DNA of 64,000 nt from Blasia pusilla. Its lineage: Eukaryota; Marchantiophyta; Marchantiopsida; Blasiales. A program made the translations under genes and the position numbers. This document shows positions 13,034 through 25,468 of this stretch, piece after piece (within the stretch, counting starts at the first letter, position 1; each line of letters starts with the position of its first letter). The DNA is taken from NCBI GenBank assembly GCA_050084515.1, contig CM114273.1, positions 30,566,001-30,630,000 on the forward strand, written 5' to 3'. A model generated the notes under the pieces. The model was not told the DNA's origin and made no database searches. It worked only from the letters and a program-made list of their open reading frames with translations.

Positions 13034-13502
13034 GTGAGTACAAATGATATGGTATATGACAAGTGAATTTCAATAGTCGTAGTAATGTGGGTGGGAATTA
13101 CACGCACCTTATATCGACTTGTTGGCGATTTCCCCTATAATCCTCTAGACCGTAGCTGCAATGATACACTCTATGGCACCCTTGATTACTTGCAGCCTGA
13201 GCTCTGTACTCTCATCGGACCTTTTTCATTTTCTTTCGCGAGGGCCGCTCATGTGGAACATTGACATTCTTCACCCAAAAGTTTGTGCTTGCAGACCCGT
13301 CCCCATGACCTTCCCCTTCTAAGAAATCATGAAGCCTGCCCCATGGAATGTACATAGTGTCGCCCCTATCCCATGGCACAAGATCATCATAATTGAGCAA
13401 ACCCGACGGTAAAAATTCCCTCATTGGGATTTTGGACATGGCTAGGATTCGGTTTACGACATCGAGTCTTGGTTTCTCCATGAATGAGGCCTTAACACCC
13501 AC

Positions 13503-14639
13503 TATTCAGCCTTGCATCATTGGGGCGCACTCTTGCGAATGAAACATGAACCTTTACTTTCACCCCTTTATTGTTTCAGAGTATGCGCATAACAATCGGA
13601 CTATGCAATACATTCTTACCATGCATAAGCCTGAGTGCAACTCGGGGTGTGCTGTCGTGAAGAACATTGGCCAAACATGAAGCGGACACTTAGACGCTGT
13701 GCATCATCTAAGGTGGACATGCCATTGTAATATGGCAATTGTACACATTAGGAGAATGGTAAAACTTGGCAAAAAATCCTTGGACAAAAGTACTAACATG
13801 AAGTAGAATTTGTAATACACTTCCAATCCAGTTCAGTGAATTGCCCATGTACAATACATGACGAACTCAGTAAGTTAGTACACTTCATACTCGGCTCAGT
13901 TACCACTGAACCGTTTCTTATGCATCATGGTGAACCCACCACAAGAATATTATGTGCTGAATACTCGTACACAAATAGTGACCACCATAGAGCAAAACAT
14001 TTACTACAAAATGACTCCATTGTCAATAGTCAAGGGATCATATGTCCACCCCAAAACGCGGTTGCAAAAATAACTTGGGTGGACTGTTACCTTGATGTCT
14101 TCAATGTCCAACCTTGAAGTATGGACTTGTTGCAACTAACAATTTATGTGTGGAGTTTTCTGATTCCCGTATTCCGCCTAAATGCTGCAACTAAGTGTCT
14201 GATTGGTGAGTTCACGGTAATCACCCGATAGTGCTCTTGCAGAATATAGACTTAACCTCTGCAAAGTTCACTACTTCCTATACCTCCTAACCGCGGAAAC
14301 TCACTGAAAATTACACAGTTCACAGTATTCACCCAATAGTATCAAGTTCAATATATCCACAATATATCTGCAAACTGAACTCCAGCATGAGTTCAATAAT
14401 TATCATTTTTTGTCATACAACTATCAAGTACGCTACTACCATTGCTCTGGTGGAGTGAGTGAAATTCCATTAGCTGCAAAACTTCAATTCCATTCTAGAT
14501 AGATCACTGCGGAGCCTTTGCTATTTCTGTTGCCAAGGATGCCATACTAGCTGAGGATGCCTTCTTTAGTGACGCCGCTCTGTGACGTGGTGGAACCCTT
14601 CTAGCCCGCATCAGCTTTGAACCAAGCCGCTCATTTTTG
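13503..14639. other. no gene recognised
   Basis: Lies between the MULE transposase remnant and the zinc-finger ORF remnant. A 93-codon frame at 13836-14117 (plus) shows no motif. If both remnants belong to one element this would be its internal spacer. Confidence 0.3.
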
Positions 14640-17600
14640 TTACCCGATTTCACTTGTTAACTTTTGAATTCCTCTTCTTTGGGATGATGCGCAGGCGCTT
14701 TGCGGGCAGCAAGTTCCCTTCAAACGACTCATTTGGAGAATTTTCCGGAATGTCGTAGCAACGTGCCATGGGCGAACTATCAAGTTTGCTAGCATTGAAT
14801 TCGGCTGATTGAGAAGGCCCCTTGTGGACCTCAGAGTCGGAACAACTTTAAAGGGCAGCAAGCACATTTATAGCATGACAATGAGGGTCGCTATGATCCA
14901 ATACAACTCTACCAACATCTACTTTGTGCACGGCTTGGTCTACTCCGCCCTCTATTCCCGGGCTTACACCATCCTTGTGATCTGCACTTGAGACCCATTC
15001 CAAGTCTACAATAGAGACATATTCCTTGTTGTGTCTGTCCTCTGATCCAGGACCTTCTACCTCAGGACTTGCATTTTCCATGGAAGGCTCATCTAATTCC
15101 TGATCCAGTGGTGTGCCTGGGTTCGGTTGTGCGTTTACAGGTTGCGGAAGAGACCCTCTTGGTGACTGCCCTTGGTCAGTAACAAACTTGGGGATGGCAC
15201 TAACCACCCCAAGGAGCCATCCGCATCATCCCATTCTACCTTGTCTTTGGCAACAGGGGAATTTCCACATTTGAGCTCCTCTACATTGAAGCGGTTTGCA
15301 CACTCAGACCCAACTTCATTGTCATTTTCTGGTATAACAACATTATCTGAGTCAAACTGACCACGGACTCCACCCACCTCCTTGTCTACCATATTGAAAT
15401 CAGAATTCTACTTCCTCTCAAATCTACTTTTAAAACCTTAAAATGATAGAAAGAGAGTAGATCCCGACATGATCTTCCACTGAACCATGTACATGAGGGT
15501 AATCACTTACAAACCTGAAAAGAGCAAAACTGAAATGGATTGCATGTAGAACTGGTCTACAACTTCTATTGAGAACTGGGTGCTTGAAAAGCAACACCTT
15601 ATTAGAATACACAAGTCCTCAAGAGAGGTGGTTGAAACCAAGATGCAGGAGTTTGTGCTAGATTGGTACTAGGAGCATTCTCCACACCAATGCACATTCC
15701 TTCTTAGTTGATCAAGACACCAGCAGAGGTTCAGGTATGTAGGAGCTAATCTCAAAACCCACATCCTTAGAGGGCAGGAGTAGAAGTGAATCAAAGAAGA
15801 AGGGAAGAGAGGGGGAGTTATATAGTTTCCTAGAAGAGACCAGCAGAAGGGACCACTGCATGGTAGGGCAAGGTGGAAGGGCCAACACAACAGTAGCAGG
15901 CCAGACACCAAGAATAGGCCAACAGAACAAAGGAGGACAACACAACAAGCCAGCACAGCAGGGGGAGGCCAGCACATCATGTGCACAATTAAACATAACC
16001 AAAACTCACAAGAATAGTTAAAGAGGTAACTAGTAAACTAACTGAGACTTGTAACTATGATAAATTTCCAACCATAGTTTGCAGAACTAACCATAGTTAA
16101 AAAACTGGAAGAAAACATCAGACAATTTTATGTGAAATCCTAACATACGATAGCACCGGATTCCCCTAAAATTCCACCGCCTTGTTCCTCGCTAGCAGAT
16201 GCAATAGTATCTGTTATGATAGGTGGTACATCTGAGGAATAATGGCTGCGGGCTTCATTGCGTCTCCTTGATGACTTACCCTTGGAAGGCCTCATCACAG
16301 AGGCCAGTGTGTGTGGTGGTGTCTGCATCCGAATGTTGCTAGCGGGGTCGTTGGTTTTTCTCTGCAGCCGCGCTTCATGTCTAAGCTGCCTCGGGGACTT
16401 AAAGCTTTCTCTGTCTCCTCTGGAATGATCTTCATTTCCCCTAGCCATACTCGTATTAGATCCTCTCTGCCAAACGGGTGTTTTCGTTAATATGTCTTCA
16501 TGCAAGATTTCTGGTCTGCAAGGGGTACTTTTCTTGGATGCAATACTGGGAGACTTAACTATGTCCTGCCATAATTTCTTGGTAGCCAAATTGGCCAAGG
16601 GAAGCCGGTCTACCTGGTTCCATCCCCTCATCTGAAGTTCTACATGATGAGCAACCCATGCTGATTTATCCATGTACAATGCTAGATATCATTTCTTATG
16701 CATTGCTGAAATATAATCTAACGACGTGTCAAAAATTTCTCTCGGAAGGCGAAATGTAGACTTCTACAACAATGACCCTGTACCTACTGTCACCCAGTCT
16801 CCTTCATCGTTGATGTAAAGTGTACAGGGAGTTAGAAGCTTGCTGATCGGATCATCATACTTCTGTTCCACTACCGTTTGAAGTACGTTGCACACAAGTT
16901 CTGTGTCTTAAACGGCTGCCTTCAAGCGCTTGGTAAGATCACAGTGAAGGAGAGGGTCTAAAAGATCCTTCCAACATGTGATCCCCATGAAATTTTGCAT
17001 GCTAAACTCCATTGCTTGTATGAGAGGTGAAGGATGGCCTACTTCCCCATCAAGAGGCAACTCGTGTTCATCATACTTCTAAGTAAATCAAATCCGCTGT
17101 CTCCTCATGAATTTTGCTTGGTTTTTTGCAATCCTACACAGTTGATCTCCGTCCCTGCATTCTATTGCTCGTGCTTTTTGGTTGCTATCCATCACAAGTT
17201 TGGGACCCCGATGAGGATCCGATGGCTTCCTCCCACCCTTCTGCTTTGGGACAAGGAAATCATCGGAAACCTTGTGCGCGGACTTTAGGTGAACATTGAA
17301 TCTTTCTTTGCTAGCTAGGGGAGCAACATACTGGTTGCAACGCAAGCACTCCCACTTCTTGGAAGCAGCATTGCAAGCATAAACAACGTTCAAACCACAC
17401 CGTTCACAAGCGTTACCAGAGCCACAAAGGACGGGGCCACCTGCAAAATTCAGACTATTGGGTTGAGTGTCCTCAGTTTCTGTGGGAGCTGGTTATGGAA
17501 CTGCTTGCACCACGTGCTATTTTTTTTCCGATGTCTGGTTCCCCTGGTTCTAAAGCAAGTTCTTAGGATCTGTAGAGTGATTTCGGGCCCCCGAGCATTG

Positions 17601-17867
17601 GGTTGCTTGTCTGGTGAGAACAGTACGTTCGGCTGTGACCCCATCCCTGCTACTTTTTACACGCTTGCGACTCCCACATCCTTGCGGTGCGGTTGAATTC
17701 TTGCGCATTTGAGCCCTCCTCCTGCCAAGAACTTCCCATGGCGAATCGTGAATCCAGTCCGAATCGTCACTCGAGGAGTAGTTCCATTCTACCGGGCTAC
17801 CGTGGCCATCCACCTGACAACGGTTTGTTTCAGTAGACATTTCAGTCCACACAGCGCTTGGCCTCAC
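14640..17867 (-). pseudogene. decayed ORF with a Cys/His zinc-finger pair, family unknown
   Basis: A minus-strand frame from 17867 to 17088 is interrupted by stops. It holds ACERCGLNVVYACNAASKKW, ECLRCNQYVAPLASKERF and NVHLKSAHKV, suggesting a C-x2-C pair and a C-x2-C/H-x4-H finger. The frame continues to 16.7 kb (QNFMGITCWKDLLDPLLHCD) and 16679-16140 (MDKSAWVAHHVELQMRGWNQ, then basic Ser/Arg-rich). 15392-14640 adds an acidic region and a basic Lys/Arg end. Protein-like composition over 3 kb on one strand suggests a former gene. It could be the N-terminal part or second ORF of the adjacent MULE, or a separate gene. I do not recognise the family. Confidence 0.3.
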
Positions 17868-17888
17868 TATCCGCCTGGATTAGTGTCC

Positions 17889-18370
17889 ACTGTCCCCAAC
17901 CCGCCCTCGAACAACACCAATTGCAAATGTAACCTCCGTCTTGCGTTTTCTACCAAACGAACTACCCCAACCTATGGCAACTAACTACACTAAACAAGTT
18001 CTCCACCCCGAGCTGTGGCGTACTTCTACAACTATGGATATTAGGGGGAGAGTTCTTCTCATAAACACTAAGACAAATCACCGAGAAGTTGAGAATGCTT
18101 CAATTGCATTACTCCCTGTGCGAAAAAACCACGGTACAGGCCGTCAAGTACACTGGCCGCCAGGATCTATCTCCCCACTCCCCAACCAGCCCTTGAACTC
18201 TACCAATTGCAAACAACCGAAGTATGGCAACTAACTACGCAAAATGCGTTCTCCACAGGAACCTAAATGCACTTCTACAACAATGGGTACTGGGGGATGA
18301 TATTTCAAAACATGATTGAACAAGTAAGCTACAATTGCGTTACTCCATGTGCCTCGGAACCACGGCTTTC
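17889..18370. repeat. diverged two-copy tandem repeat, about 285-bp unit
   Basis: The series CCAATTGCAAA, GGCAACTAACTAC, GTTCTCCAC, CACTTCTACAAC/TACTTCTACAAC, TTGC[AG]TTACTCC and AACCACGG occurs in the same order twice: from about 17895 and again from about 18185. Copies have diverged considerably. Its position at the upstream end of the minus-strand zinc-finger ORF would suit a subterminal repeat of a DNA transposon. Confidence 0.45.
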
Positions 18371-18864
18371 CGCTTAGGACTGTGAATGGCGAGTCCTGCA
18401 ATACGATCGTGGAATGGAATTTGCGCAAATTGAAGTGGAAAGCGCTGTCGTATGAAGCATACAAGGGTCGTAATGTGCAAGGTCCAAAAATGCCATTGGA
18501 TACGGTCGGCGCCGCCAGGATGTTCTGTTTTACTAGCTGAAGAGCCTTGAGCCGTTTATTCGTGCAATTCCACCAATCCCATTGGCTAAATTACGTGCAG
18601 TTACGCCATTCATTTACGTACTATAGGGGTCGTATGGTGTAGTCTACGTAATTTCACATAAGGCGTTGTTTGCTGTTGAGCCATATTGTGTAAACGCCAA
18701 GGCGGGTGTGAGGCATTTAGGCCGTCCCTCCTCCCTATTCCGCATTCCAGAATTGTGTTATTCACCTACGAGGCTGCCACGACTGTCATAGTCACGCATT
18801 TTTTCACGATGCGGATTCTTGGGAGCTAGCTAGAGCGAGCTACAACCTTGGGTCGCTTGGAGAC

Positions 18865-19420
18865 ATGTCGCATTCAACGCTGCTGAGTGCAGGGGATATA
18901 GTGGCGCACCTCGGTGGGAAAGCACTTCTAACAAAAGCATCACTCACATTTGATGTTGTGAACGCGGTTTACATGGCTTGCAACAACACTATAGCCACGG
19001 GCCGGAAGTGCAACAGAGGGTGGAAAGAGGCTTTCTGTTGCAAGTGCGGGCAGGAGGAGCCCCCGTATACTTTCGCCTACAAAATGATAGTTGCTGCAGA
19101 AGGAGATGGGTATAAAATTCAGTGCACAATGTTTCAATGTGCGGAAGAATTGCTGAAGATGGAAGCATTCGTGTTTCACGGTCTAACGTTGGAGGAGCAA
19201 TGCATGGTATTGGCACCTTTGCAAGGCATGTAGAGTATCATTTCTTTGTCGAAGAGAATGGTAATGGACAGTGGTTGCATACTGGCGTCATACATTACAG
19301 ACGGCATATTAGACCAGTGCAATGCACCGATCCGATCGTGTGGTGGTATGGATCATGGTATGACCAACCGTGTGAATGCACCTCCATTCTCGGATACCAG
19401 CAGGACTTCTGCCCCTCCAG
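18865..19420 (+). pseudogene. RPA70 C-terminal OB-fold-like fragment
   Basis: An ATG at 18865 opens 122 codons ending at TAG 19231-19233. The frame has a zinc-ribbon pattern: ACNNTI...KCNRGWKEAFCCKCG with Cys near residues 41, 51, 60, 61 and 64. It continues YTFAYKMIVAAEGDGYKI then MFQCAEELLKM, matching the layout of the replication protein A large-subunit DBD-C domain (zinc ribbon, then beta strands, then an acidic Ala-Glu-Glu-Leu-Leu helix). The continuation VEYHFFVEENGNGQW is found in another frame from about 19210, so the copy has a frameshift or an unrecognised splice. RPA1-like ORFs are carried by many plant Helitrons, and plants also have RPA1 gene families. Single-stranded DNA binding would be the ancestral role. 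Confidence 0.45.
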
Positions 19421-20608
19421 AGATTACCAAGAGAAAAATTGGGCACGACGCTCTTACGAAGGCTGATGGTCAATTCTTACTAGGTGCTGATATTGTGTCT
19501 CATAGTGGTACTAGGAATATGCCTGCATGGAGCATCTCGGAGGTCCCAATGATGTAGTACTTCTGCATCACTTGCTTGGTGCTGTTCAATTTGATATTGT
19601 TGAAATTCCCACTGAGTTGATGCTGAGGTGTATGCCCCTTGCATGGTGAGAGGGATATCTATTACCACCCTAAACGGAGATTGGGTTTTCGGTACCCTAA
19701 AACCCAGCCGATCAAGCCATTTGGCCTCTTCAATCGGATTGTGTGTGGTTCATATAATGGCTTACGAATCCATGTGGTTGTATGTGTACTGCAAGTATCC
19801 CCTGCCTATCTGTGTCCAAGATAGAGTGTTCACCCCCACCATGTGGACAATGACAACATTGTAGCACAGTTGTTTCCTTTCGTTCTATCTGCCCATGTTA
19901 CTCAGTTAAAGAGAATGAGCAGTACCTTTGCCCTGGGTATTTGTAACTGTTTGCTCTATTTTCTTCCACTGGACTGTTTCTGTTACCATAAAGACGATGT
20001 AATAGCAGGCTAGGCTTGCTTCCCCGCCCCCAATGGATGGATAAGGCACAACCTATATTGGGTCATGCTCATATAGGAGTGCAGGTGTTTTCTAGACAGA
20101 TCTTGAAGGATTAATAAATCAGCTCGGTGCAGTGAAGTTGAGATTGTTTGGAAGGGCTTAAAGCGTTTACGGTGTGAGTTCATTCTCCTGAACGGGTAAG
20201 TTTTGAATGTAGAAATTTGCCCGGAAAATTTGTGGTAGCATTCGGGATAACTTTATTCGTTTTTTTCAAGTGGAATGTTTGTTCTTTCGTTAAGGAAATC
20301 TACTATAACGGATGCTTTCCATCCGTTAAAGTGCATTTTGGCCGTAAGAGTCTGCCACTAATCCACTCTCCCCCTCCCTCTTTCCTTTTCCTCAAAGGAA
20401 AGATGGGGGGTTTAGGGGCAAGTTTTGGCCACATCCCCATCTACATTTTCAGAGAAAGTTATTAAATATGACTCCGGGGATTCCTAAACACACCTCCCCC
20501 CCACTACAATAATACAGGCACTCCAGAGTTAATTTGTTGAATTCTAAAAACCTGTAAAGTAGACTACATTCCAGATTCTCATGGCTGGAATTCCATGAGA
20601 AGTTGAAA

Positions 20609-20814
20609 TATAAGAGGAATGCCAAGCACGCAAAGTACATTGCATTCAAGCCACTCTAAACCCCCACCATGTAGATAGATAGATTAATGACATGACCCAA
20701 TTATGTAAAAGTATAAGAGGAATGCCAAGCATGCATAGTACACTGCATTCAAGCCACCCTAAACCCCCACCCTGTATAGTTTACTGGACTATCTTCACAT
20801 AAAGCCCTTAAAAG
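20609..20814. repeat. tandem repeat, 103-bp unit, two copies
   Basis: TATAAGAGGAATGCCAAGCA begins at 20609 and again at 20712. Each copy is followed by GCATTCAAGCCAC, CTAAACCCCCACC and related sequence. A further partial echo (GTAGATAGATTAAT.ACATGACCC) lies near 20838. No coding content. Confidence 0.6.
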
Positions 20815-21512
20815 ATTGAATACATAAACTCATATGGTAGATAGATTAATAACATGACCCAATTCTGACCAGGTCTGAATGAAAGAGTCTAAAAGCATGG
20901 AACACTCATTTCAATACACAGATTTAGTAGGTTCACCTAAACCCTAAACGTGAATCCAAGATCCCCCTCCATAGATTCCCTTAGCAATATAGAGAAAAAT
21001 GATGTACAATGCTATAGAGGGGAATTTGTGTAGGTTTCAATACACACGTGTATATGGTAGGTAGATTAACTACATTCCCCAGTGTTTGCCACTAGTGTCA
21101 ATTAGGGATTGTAAAAGCATGGAAGCGCCAACTTCAGTTGGTTTGAATCTAGGAGTCTAAATGATGGGTATACTCATTTCATTTATCAATTCTTCCAAGC
21201 AAACATATCACGTAATAGCTAAACCTAAATGCAATGGCCCCCTCCAAGGTTTTCCTACCCAATGTAGGGGAAAGATTTCCCTATTTTGTCATGGATGGAA
21301 TGCCCATTTCTTATCTAGTCTGAAGATTTTAATCTTGTGGGTGGCCTATGCCATAGCCATAGTGATTTCATCCCCAATGGCAAAAATTGAAGCAAGGATT
21401 TGTGCACAACAAGATGCATTGGGATCGGCAAGTGATATCACATGATGGTCTCATATGGCCCATGATATGAACAAACCCATAATTAGAATTTATGTAAACC
21501 TTCTTGTCAGGC

Positions 21513-21610
21513 TTCTTGTCCTGGATTGAATACTTGAAACCTACTCCACTCCCTATTGGCTTTCTTGTCCTGGATTGAATACTTGAAACCTACTCCACTC
21601 CCTATTGGCT
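21513..21610. repeat. near-perfect tandem duplication, 49-bp unit
   Basis: Two adjacent, essentially identical 49-bp copies containing TTGTCCTGGATTGAATACTT and CTACTCCACTCCCTATTGGC. The identity implies a recent duplication. Confidence 0.85.
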
Positions 21611-22908
21611 GTTGAATTGATGTCATGGTGCGATTTTGTTCATGTCTTAGTGTGAATTCTAGTAGGATATGTGCACAGTCCCAGGATGTACCTGGTGGAA
21701 TGTTGGATAACCATAATCCAACAATCCCTACTGTCCCTTAAACCCTACAATTCTACTCTCGTCGTGCGTTTAGGCTACTGGAATCGTTTGTCGTCAGAGA
21801 GGAAACGTGAGAAGTTCATCTACAGCAAATTACACCTGTGTGGATACCCCATACATTATGGAAATTCAAGGAGGTTCACCAAATTTTGCCCAAACCACGC
21901 GAGGAAGCAACGATTTTCCACGGAAAAGAAGGAGAAATTTCTTGGCGAGCTGAGAGACAATTGAAAAAATCATGGGCTTAGAAAATTTAACTTACTCGTT
22001 CGTGCACTCCACTCCCTAATCATGCATTACCATCCATGTCGTTTGCAGCAATGTCCACTTGGGAGTTAAGTATCGTGTCAATGTAATTCGCGAACATGGA
22101 ATGTAGCACATGCGTCCGAATAAAGCATTCAGACGATTCAGATTCATGCACAAGATATATCACACAACGCGGGAGCCTGTCAAACACCAAAATCTGGACC
22201 TCTACACCCTAGAAAACTTTCTAAAAGCATTTTCCATGCATAATATGTCGATGGGTTCCTACTCACCTAATTCTGATACATCTTGCTTTGGTGAATGCCC
22301 CGTGCTCTCTACAGACTTCCCAAAAATCACAGAAATCTTACCTAAACATAACGCCTCAAACACGGAACAAGCCTCAAACTTGAAGTGCACGTCTTCCGCG
22401 ACTAAATCGCCATGGAATCAATCTTCATGCGTAAGCGCCTAAACCCCAAACAAAAATCCAGAGACGGGTGCTCTAGAGGCTGAAACACGCCCAAAACACA
22501 ACCCTGCACAAATCGCCTCCCAATCGGATGCTCTCACATTCTAAATTTGCCTGCAAATTTGACGCAGATTCCCTCAAAGTGCTGACTCCTAAATCGACAT
22601 GGATTCTAGCAGCGCAAAAACCAAATGGACCAGTGACGCGATCGTCCTCGAAAAAGTGACCAGTTCCGACATTTTTTTCCACAGCGCGAGCGAAACAACG
22701 ACAAAACTGGCGAAAACCTTGGGGCAGTAAATCAAACACGAACATCAATTTCGACTACAAGAAGCGATCTTTGGAACATTGACGAAGTTGAAACCAATGC
22801 GAAACCTAGTGGCCGCGAACGCTACGAACACGAGAAAAAAAGATCGAACGTGATTCAATGGCGTGAATGGCGCATGGAGGCCGTTGGGTCCCATGAGAGG
22901 AGGACATA

Positions 22909-22939
22909 GTATGGTATGGTATGGGTATGGTATGGTATG
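22909..22939. repeat. (TATGG)n microsatellite
   Basis: About six pentamer units of GTATG/TATGG with one interrupting G. Short and probably polymorphic. Confidence 0.8.
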
Positions 22940-23699
22940 CCATCCACTCATGGGCAGGAATCATCCCATGCATATATTGATCATACATTACATGGTAATG
23001 ATGGCCTTATCATGCGAATCCATGCATATGCCATGATCCCGGAGTGCCGCTACCGTCGGCCATACCAGTAAGAAATGTCCAAGGTTATTTTGGTGAACAC
23101 TCTGTGGATTGCGGGTCTCACCGTCACTAGCACGGGTCGGATATTCAGAATAAATTTAGATAAATCTACAAACAGATTCATTTTTGGACCCGTTTAAAAT
23201 GGAAAATTTTCTTTATTTTAGAAAAGAAATCATATCAAAATTTTAATAATATACGAACCATGCTTTGTAGTAAGTTTACTCGTGGAAACGAAACTTTGTA
23301 TAGTTAATGTGCCACTCTGGTCATTGACTCGTAGTCCCGGACTCTCACGAACCTTGCCTATGAAAGGGTGACAAATTGCAAATTTGCAGTTGCTAAATGC
23401 ATAATAAAAGATTGGTTATCTTACATCTTGCATGGGGTCGTAAATTTAGAACTCTCCTTGCGCGGGAAAGGCTCTCACTGACTTCAGCGGCACCGCGTTT
23501 GAGGCCACCTGGAGGATTAAAATAGTCGCGATTCGTCTGTTCAGAAGGGTGATGAAAATCGCCACCTGTTCTCCCTCGGGGATTTTGAGCCACCAGTCCG
23601 CCCGCCTCCTGACGCAATCCGCCAGCGCATATGGAACTCAAAAGATCGATTTCCTAATGTCACCGTAATCAGCAGTTAGTATAAGCCAACTTTAGACCC
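22940..23699. other. no gene recognised
   Basis: AT-rich in 23.15-23.3 kb, otherwise mixed. May contain the inner end of the LTR whose outer end is at 24001. No coding frame with support. Confidence 0.25.
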
Positions 23700-24001
23700 T
23701 GGAAATATACGGATGTACCCGGGACCACGATCCAACTCACGCTTCATCAAGGCAGCGGAAACCTTCGGTTCTCCCTTGCTCAGGTTTTCCATTATCGCGG
23801 TCTTACACATACGAGTAGTTACGTCCACTGGTCGTCCTCGACCAGGACCACACAAGTGACGTCTAAGGACCCGGTCCCATGCGGCCGAGGTCTTTCGGAC
23901 GTCGTGAAGATCCGTCTCATTCTTTCGGATCTTGGTTCATTCGACGAATGAGATTAATGGGATTCCAACGGATTTCGTCCTAAAAAAATTAGGGCGTTAC
24001 A
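23700..24001 (-). repeat. LTR end (minus orientation), Ty3/gypsy-like
   Basis: On the minus strand, DNA starting at 24001 reads TGTAACGCCCTAATTTTTTT, followed by short repeats of GATCC/CTTTCGG-type sequence. TGTAACGCCC is a common type of plant LTR start, and this looks like the outer end of an LTR extending leftwards. No second LTR, primer-binding site or target duplication was identified, so this could be a solo or truncated LTR. The left boundary is arbitrary. Confidence 0.35.
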
Positions 24002-24206
24002 ATTAGGGTCGGGTCGCATGGGCGACTTCTTGAGGTCGCTTGCGACCCCAAGAAACCACTCGCCTGCGGCGGCTTTCCAGCCGTTCTTTCCAACCGGTTG
24101 GGAGAAAACAACAAAAGAAAACGACAAAAACGTTTTAAGCACATGAATCTGTTTTTCAAAATTCTACCGGCCCCAACGGATTGTGGAGGTCGCGAGGACG
24201 CAAATA

Positions 24207-24239
24207 ATTTCTTGCGCCCAATTTTTTTGGGCGCAAGAA
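24207..24239. repeat. perfect 13-bp hairpin around an A/T loop
   Basis: TTTCTTGCGCCCA at 24207-24219 is the exact reverse complement of 24227-24239, separated by seven A/T bases. It lies just beyond the LTR end in a GC-rich patch. It could be a terminator-like or transposon-internal hairpin; no gene context explains it. Confidence 0.7.
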
Positions 24240-24802
24240 AACCAAGGACTGCCGGATAAAACCAAAGACTCTCTTTGCAAATAACCGACTCCGCCCAGGA
24301 CAAAAGATTCTGGACCGTTTGATGGAGATCTGCTTTAACAAGGACCAACGTCGGGCATCGACGCTGGCCCATGGGACCCGGCCCTTAAAGAAAACAATTA
24401 TGGTCGTTACGATCCTATTGCGACTCGCAGGGAGTAGGACCCATGGGACCGGGTCAAAAATTGCTTTCCTCCACGTGGCATATAGATTTCCCAGGAAAAT
24501 ATACGATTTTTTCCCAAAAAAACAATTCTTTGATCTTACAAATTTGACTAAGAAATTAATTTTCCTCGCCCATAGTTTTCGAGTGATATCAAGGCAGACC
24601 GAAAAATGCCAATCTTGCCGGAAGCCCTCGGTTCTCATAGGATGGGATGTCGGAACTAATGAAAGAGACATGACAAAAAATATGGACATACAATTTTTCA
24701 TGATTTAAACAAATGTATTTAGGAGCAACCATTCCAATGTAAATACATGCTTTCATGTTAGGTGCACAAGAGAGAGAGAGAGTACTCCTTAAGTAGTGCT
24801 TA

Positions 24803-25468
24803 TCATAGCCTTGCGACCATAGACCCCACATCCTGGTTGGACAGTGCTTGAGACTGGATGGGTGTAGAGAGAGAAGCAAGTGAAGAAGGTACCATATAGT
24901 GTGAGTGTTGACCAAACAACTTGTTTGTGCGGAGCTTCCAAGTGTCAACCAAGAAAATTTTCACCACACCATCTACTGTACATGATTGGGATCCCCAATA
25001 GACATTACTTACAAGTGCAGCAACTTTGGGCAATGAATCAAGGCTACTGAATGTGTTGAACAATTGTGGTGTTACCACCTTAGCAATATCAGCATATGCT
25101 CTTGCTCTGTGTGTTGTGAATTTTGCGAACGAGACCAAGTAATGACAAGATGTTTCATTCCCATCGTCATACAAGGCGCAAGAGTTTAGTTTTATTCCCA
25201 TCCTGCTTTTCTTATGGTTCAAGGGGATTGCCCCCGTTCTGAACTTGAACTTGAGCCAGGTTCCCAAGTAAGGGGTTCCCCGCAAATAGTTCTTCAGTTC
25301 TTCCTTCTCGGGATACACCGTCAAAAGAGAGAGGTCAGACATTTTCATGGCTTCCTCCATGTTGTTCTGCTGTGAGCGTTTGCCCACTGCTTTGGTTATG
25401 ATATCCACAAATGTTTTCTCATCTTGCTCCAAAAATTCAGGCCCTGCTGAGAGCTTGGATGCTTGCAC
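24803..25468 (-). pseudogene. C-terminal segment of the LINE ORF2 protein
   Basis: A 221-residue open frame, the longest intact piece of this element. It has PYLGTWLKFKFRTGAIPLN and CALYDDGNETSCHYLVSF, where a Cys pair before a His (C...C-x-x-Y) resembles the zinc-binding end of LINE ORF2 proteins (reverse-transcriptase zinc-binding region). Position after the RT supports this; the match is by general pattern only. Confidence 0.55.

Larger units (their letters stand above)
10555..13502 (-). mobile_element. Mutator-like (MULE) DNA transposon, decayed
   Basis: Read on the minus strand the parts appear in MULE order: an N-terminal segment (13502-13212), a DNA-binding segment ending in RRVHTNKRGEPCHG (13033-12539), the catalytic core (about 12.5-11.7 kb), a SWIM zinc finger (11190-10993) and an acidic tail to 10555. 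The reading frame changes and stop codons occur throughout, so the copy cannot make a transposase. Terminal inverted repeats and target duplications were not found; the element may extend to the right into the 14.6-18.4 kb region. Confidence 0.7.
19421..22908. other. no gene recognised; small tandem repeats
   Basis: Open frames are short and lack motifs, including 21671-21964 and 22110-22442. Two small duplications are annotated separately. Several segments carry the phrase GCATTCAAGCCAC.CTAAACCCCCACC, suggesting decayed repetitive DNA. Confidence 0.3.

Noticed and set aside
15669-16002. Hydrophobic, Cys-rich minus-strand frames resembling membrane segments
   Set aside because: They arise from low-complexity CCAGCAGG/GGCCAACAC-type DNA in two overlapping frames, not from a protein-coding signal.
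24319-24708. 129-codon plus-strand ORF
   Set aside because: It overlaps a minus-strand open frame of similar length, and neither shows a domain; both lie in decayed repeat DNA.
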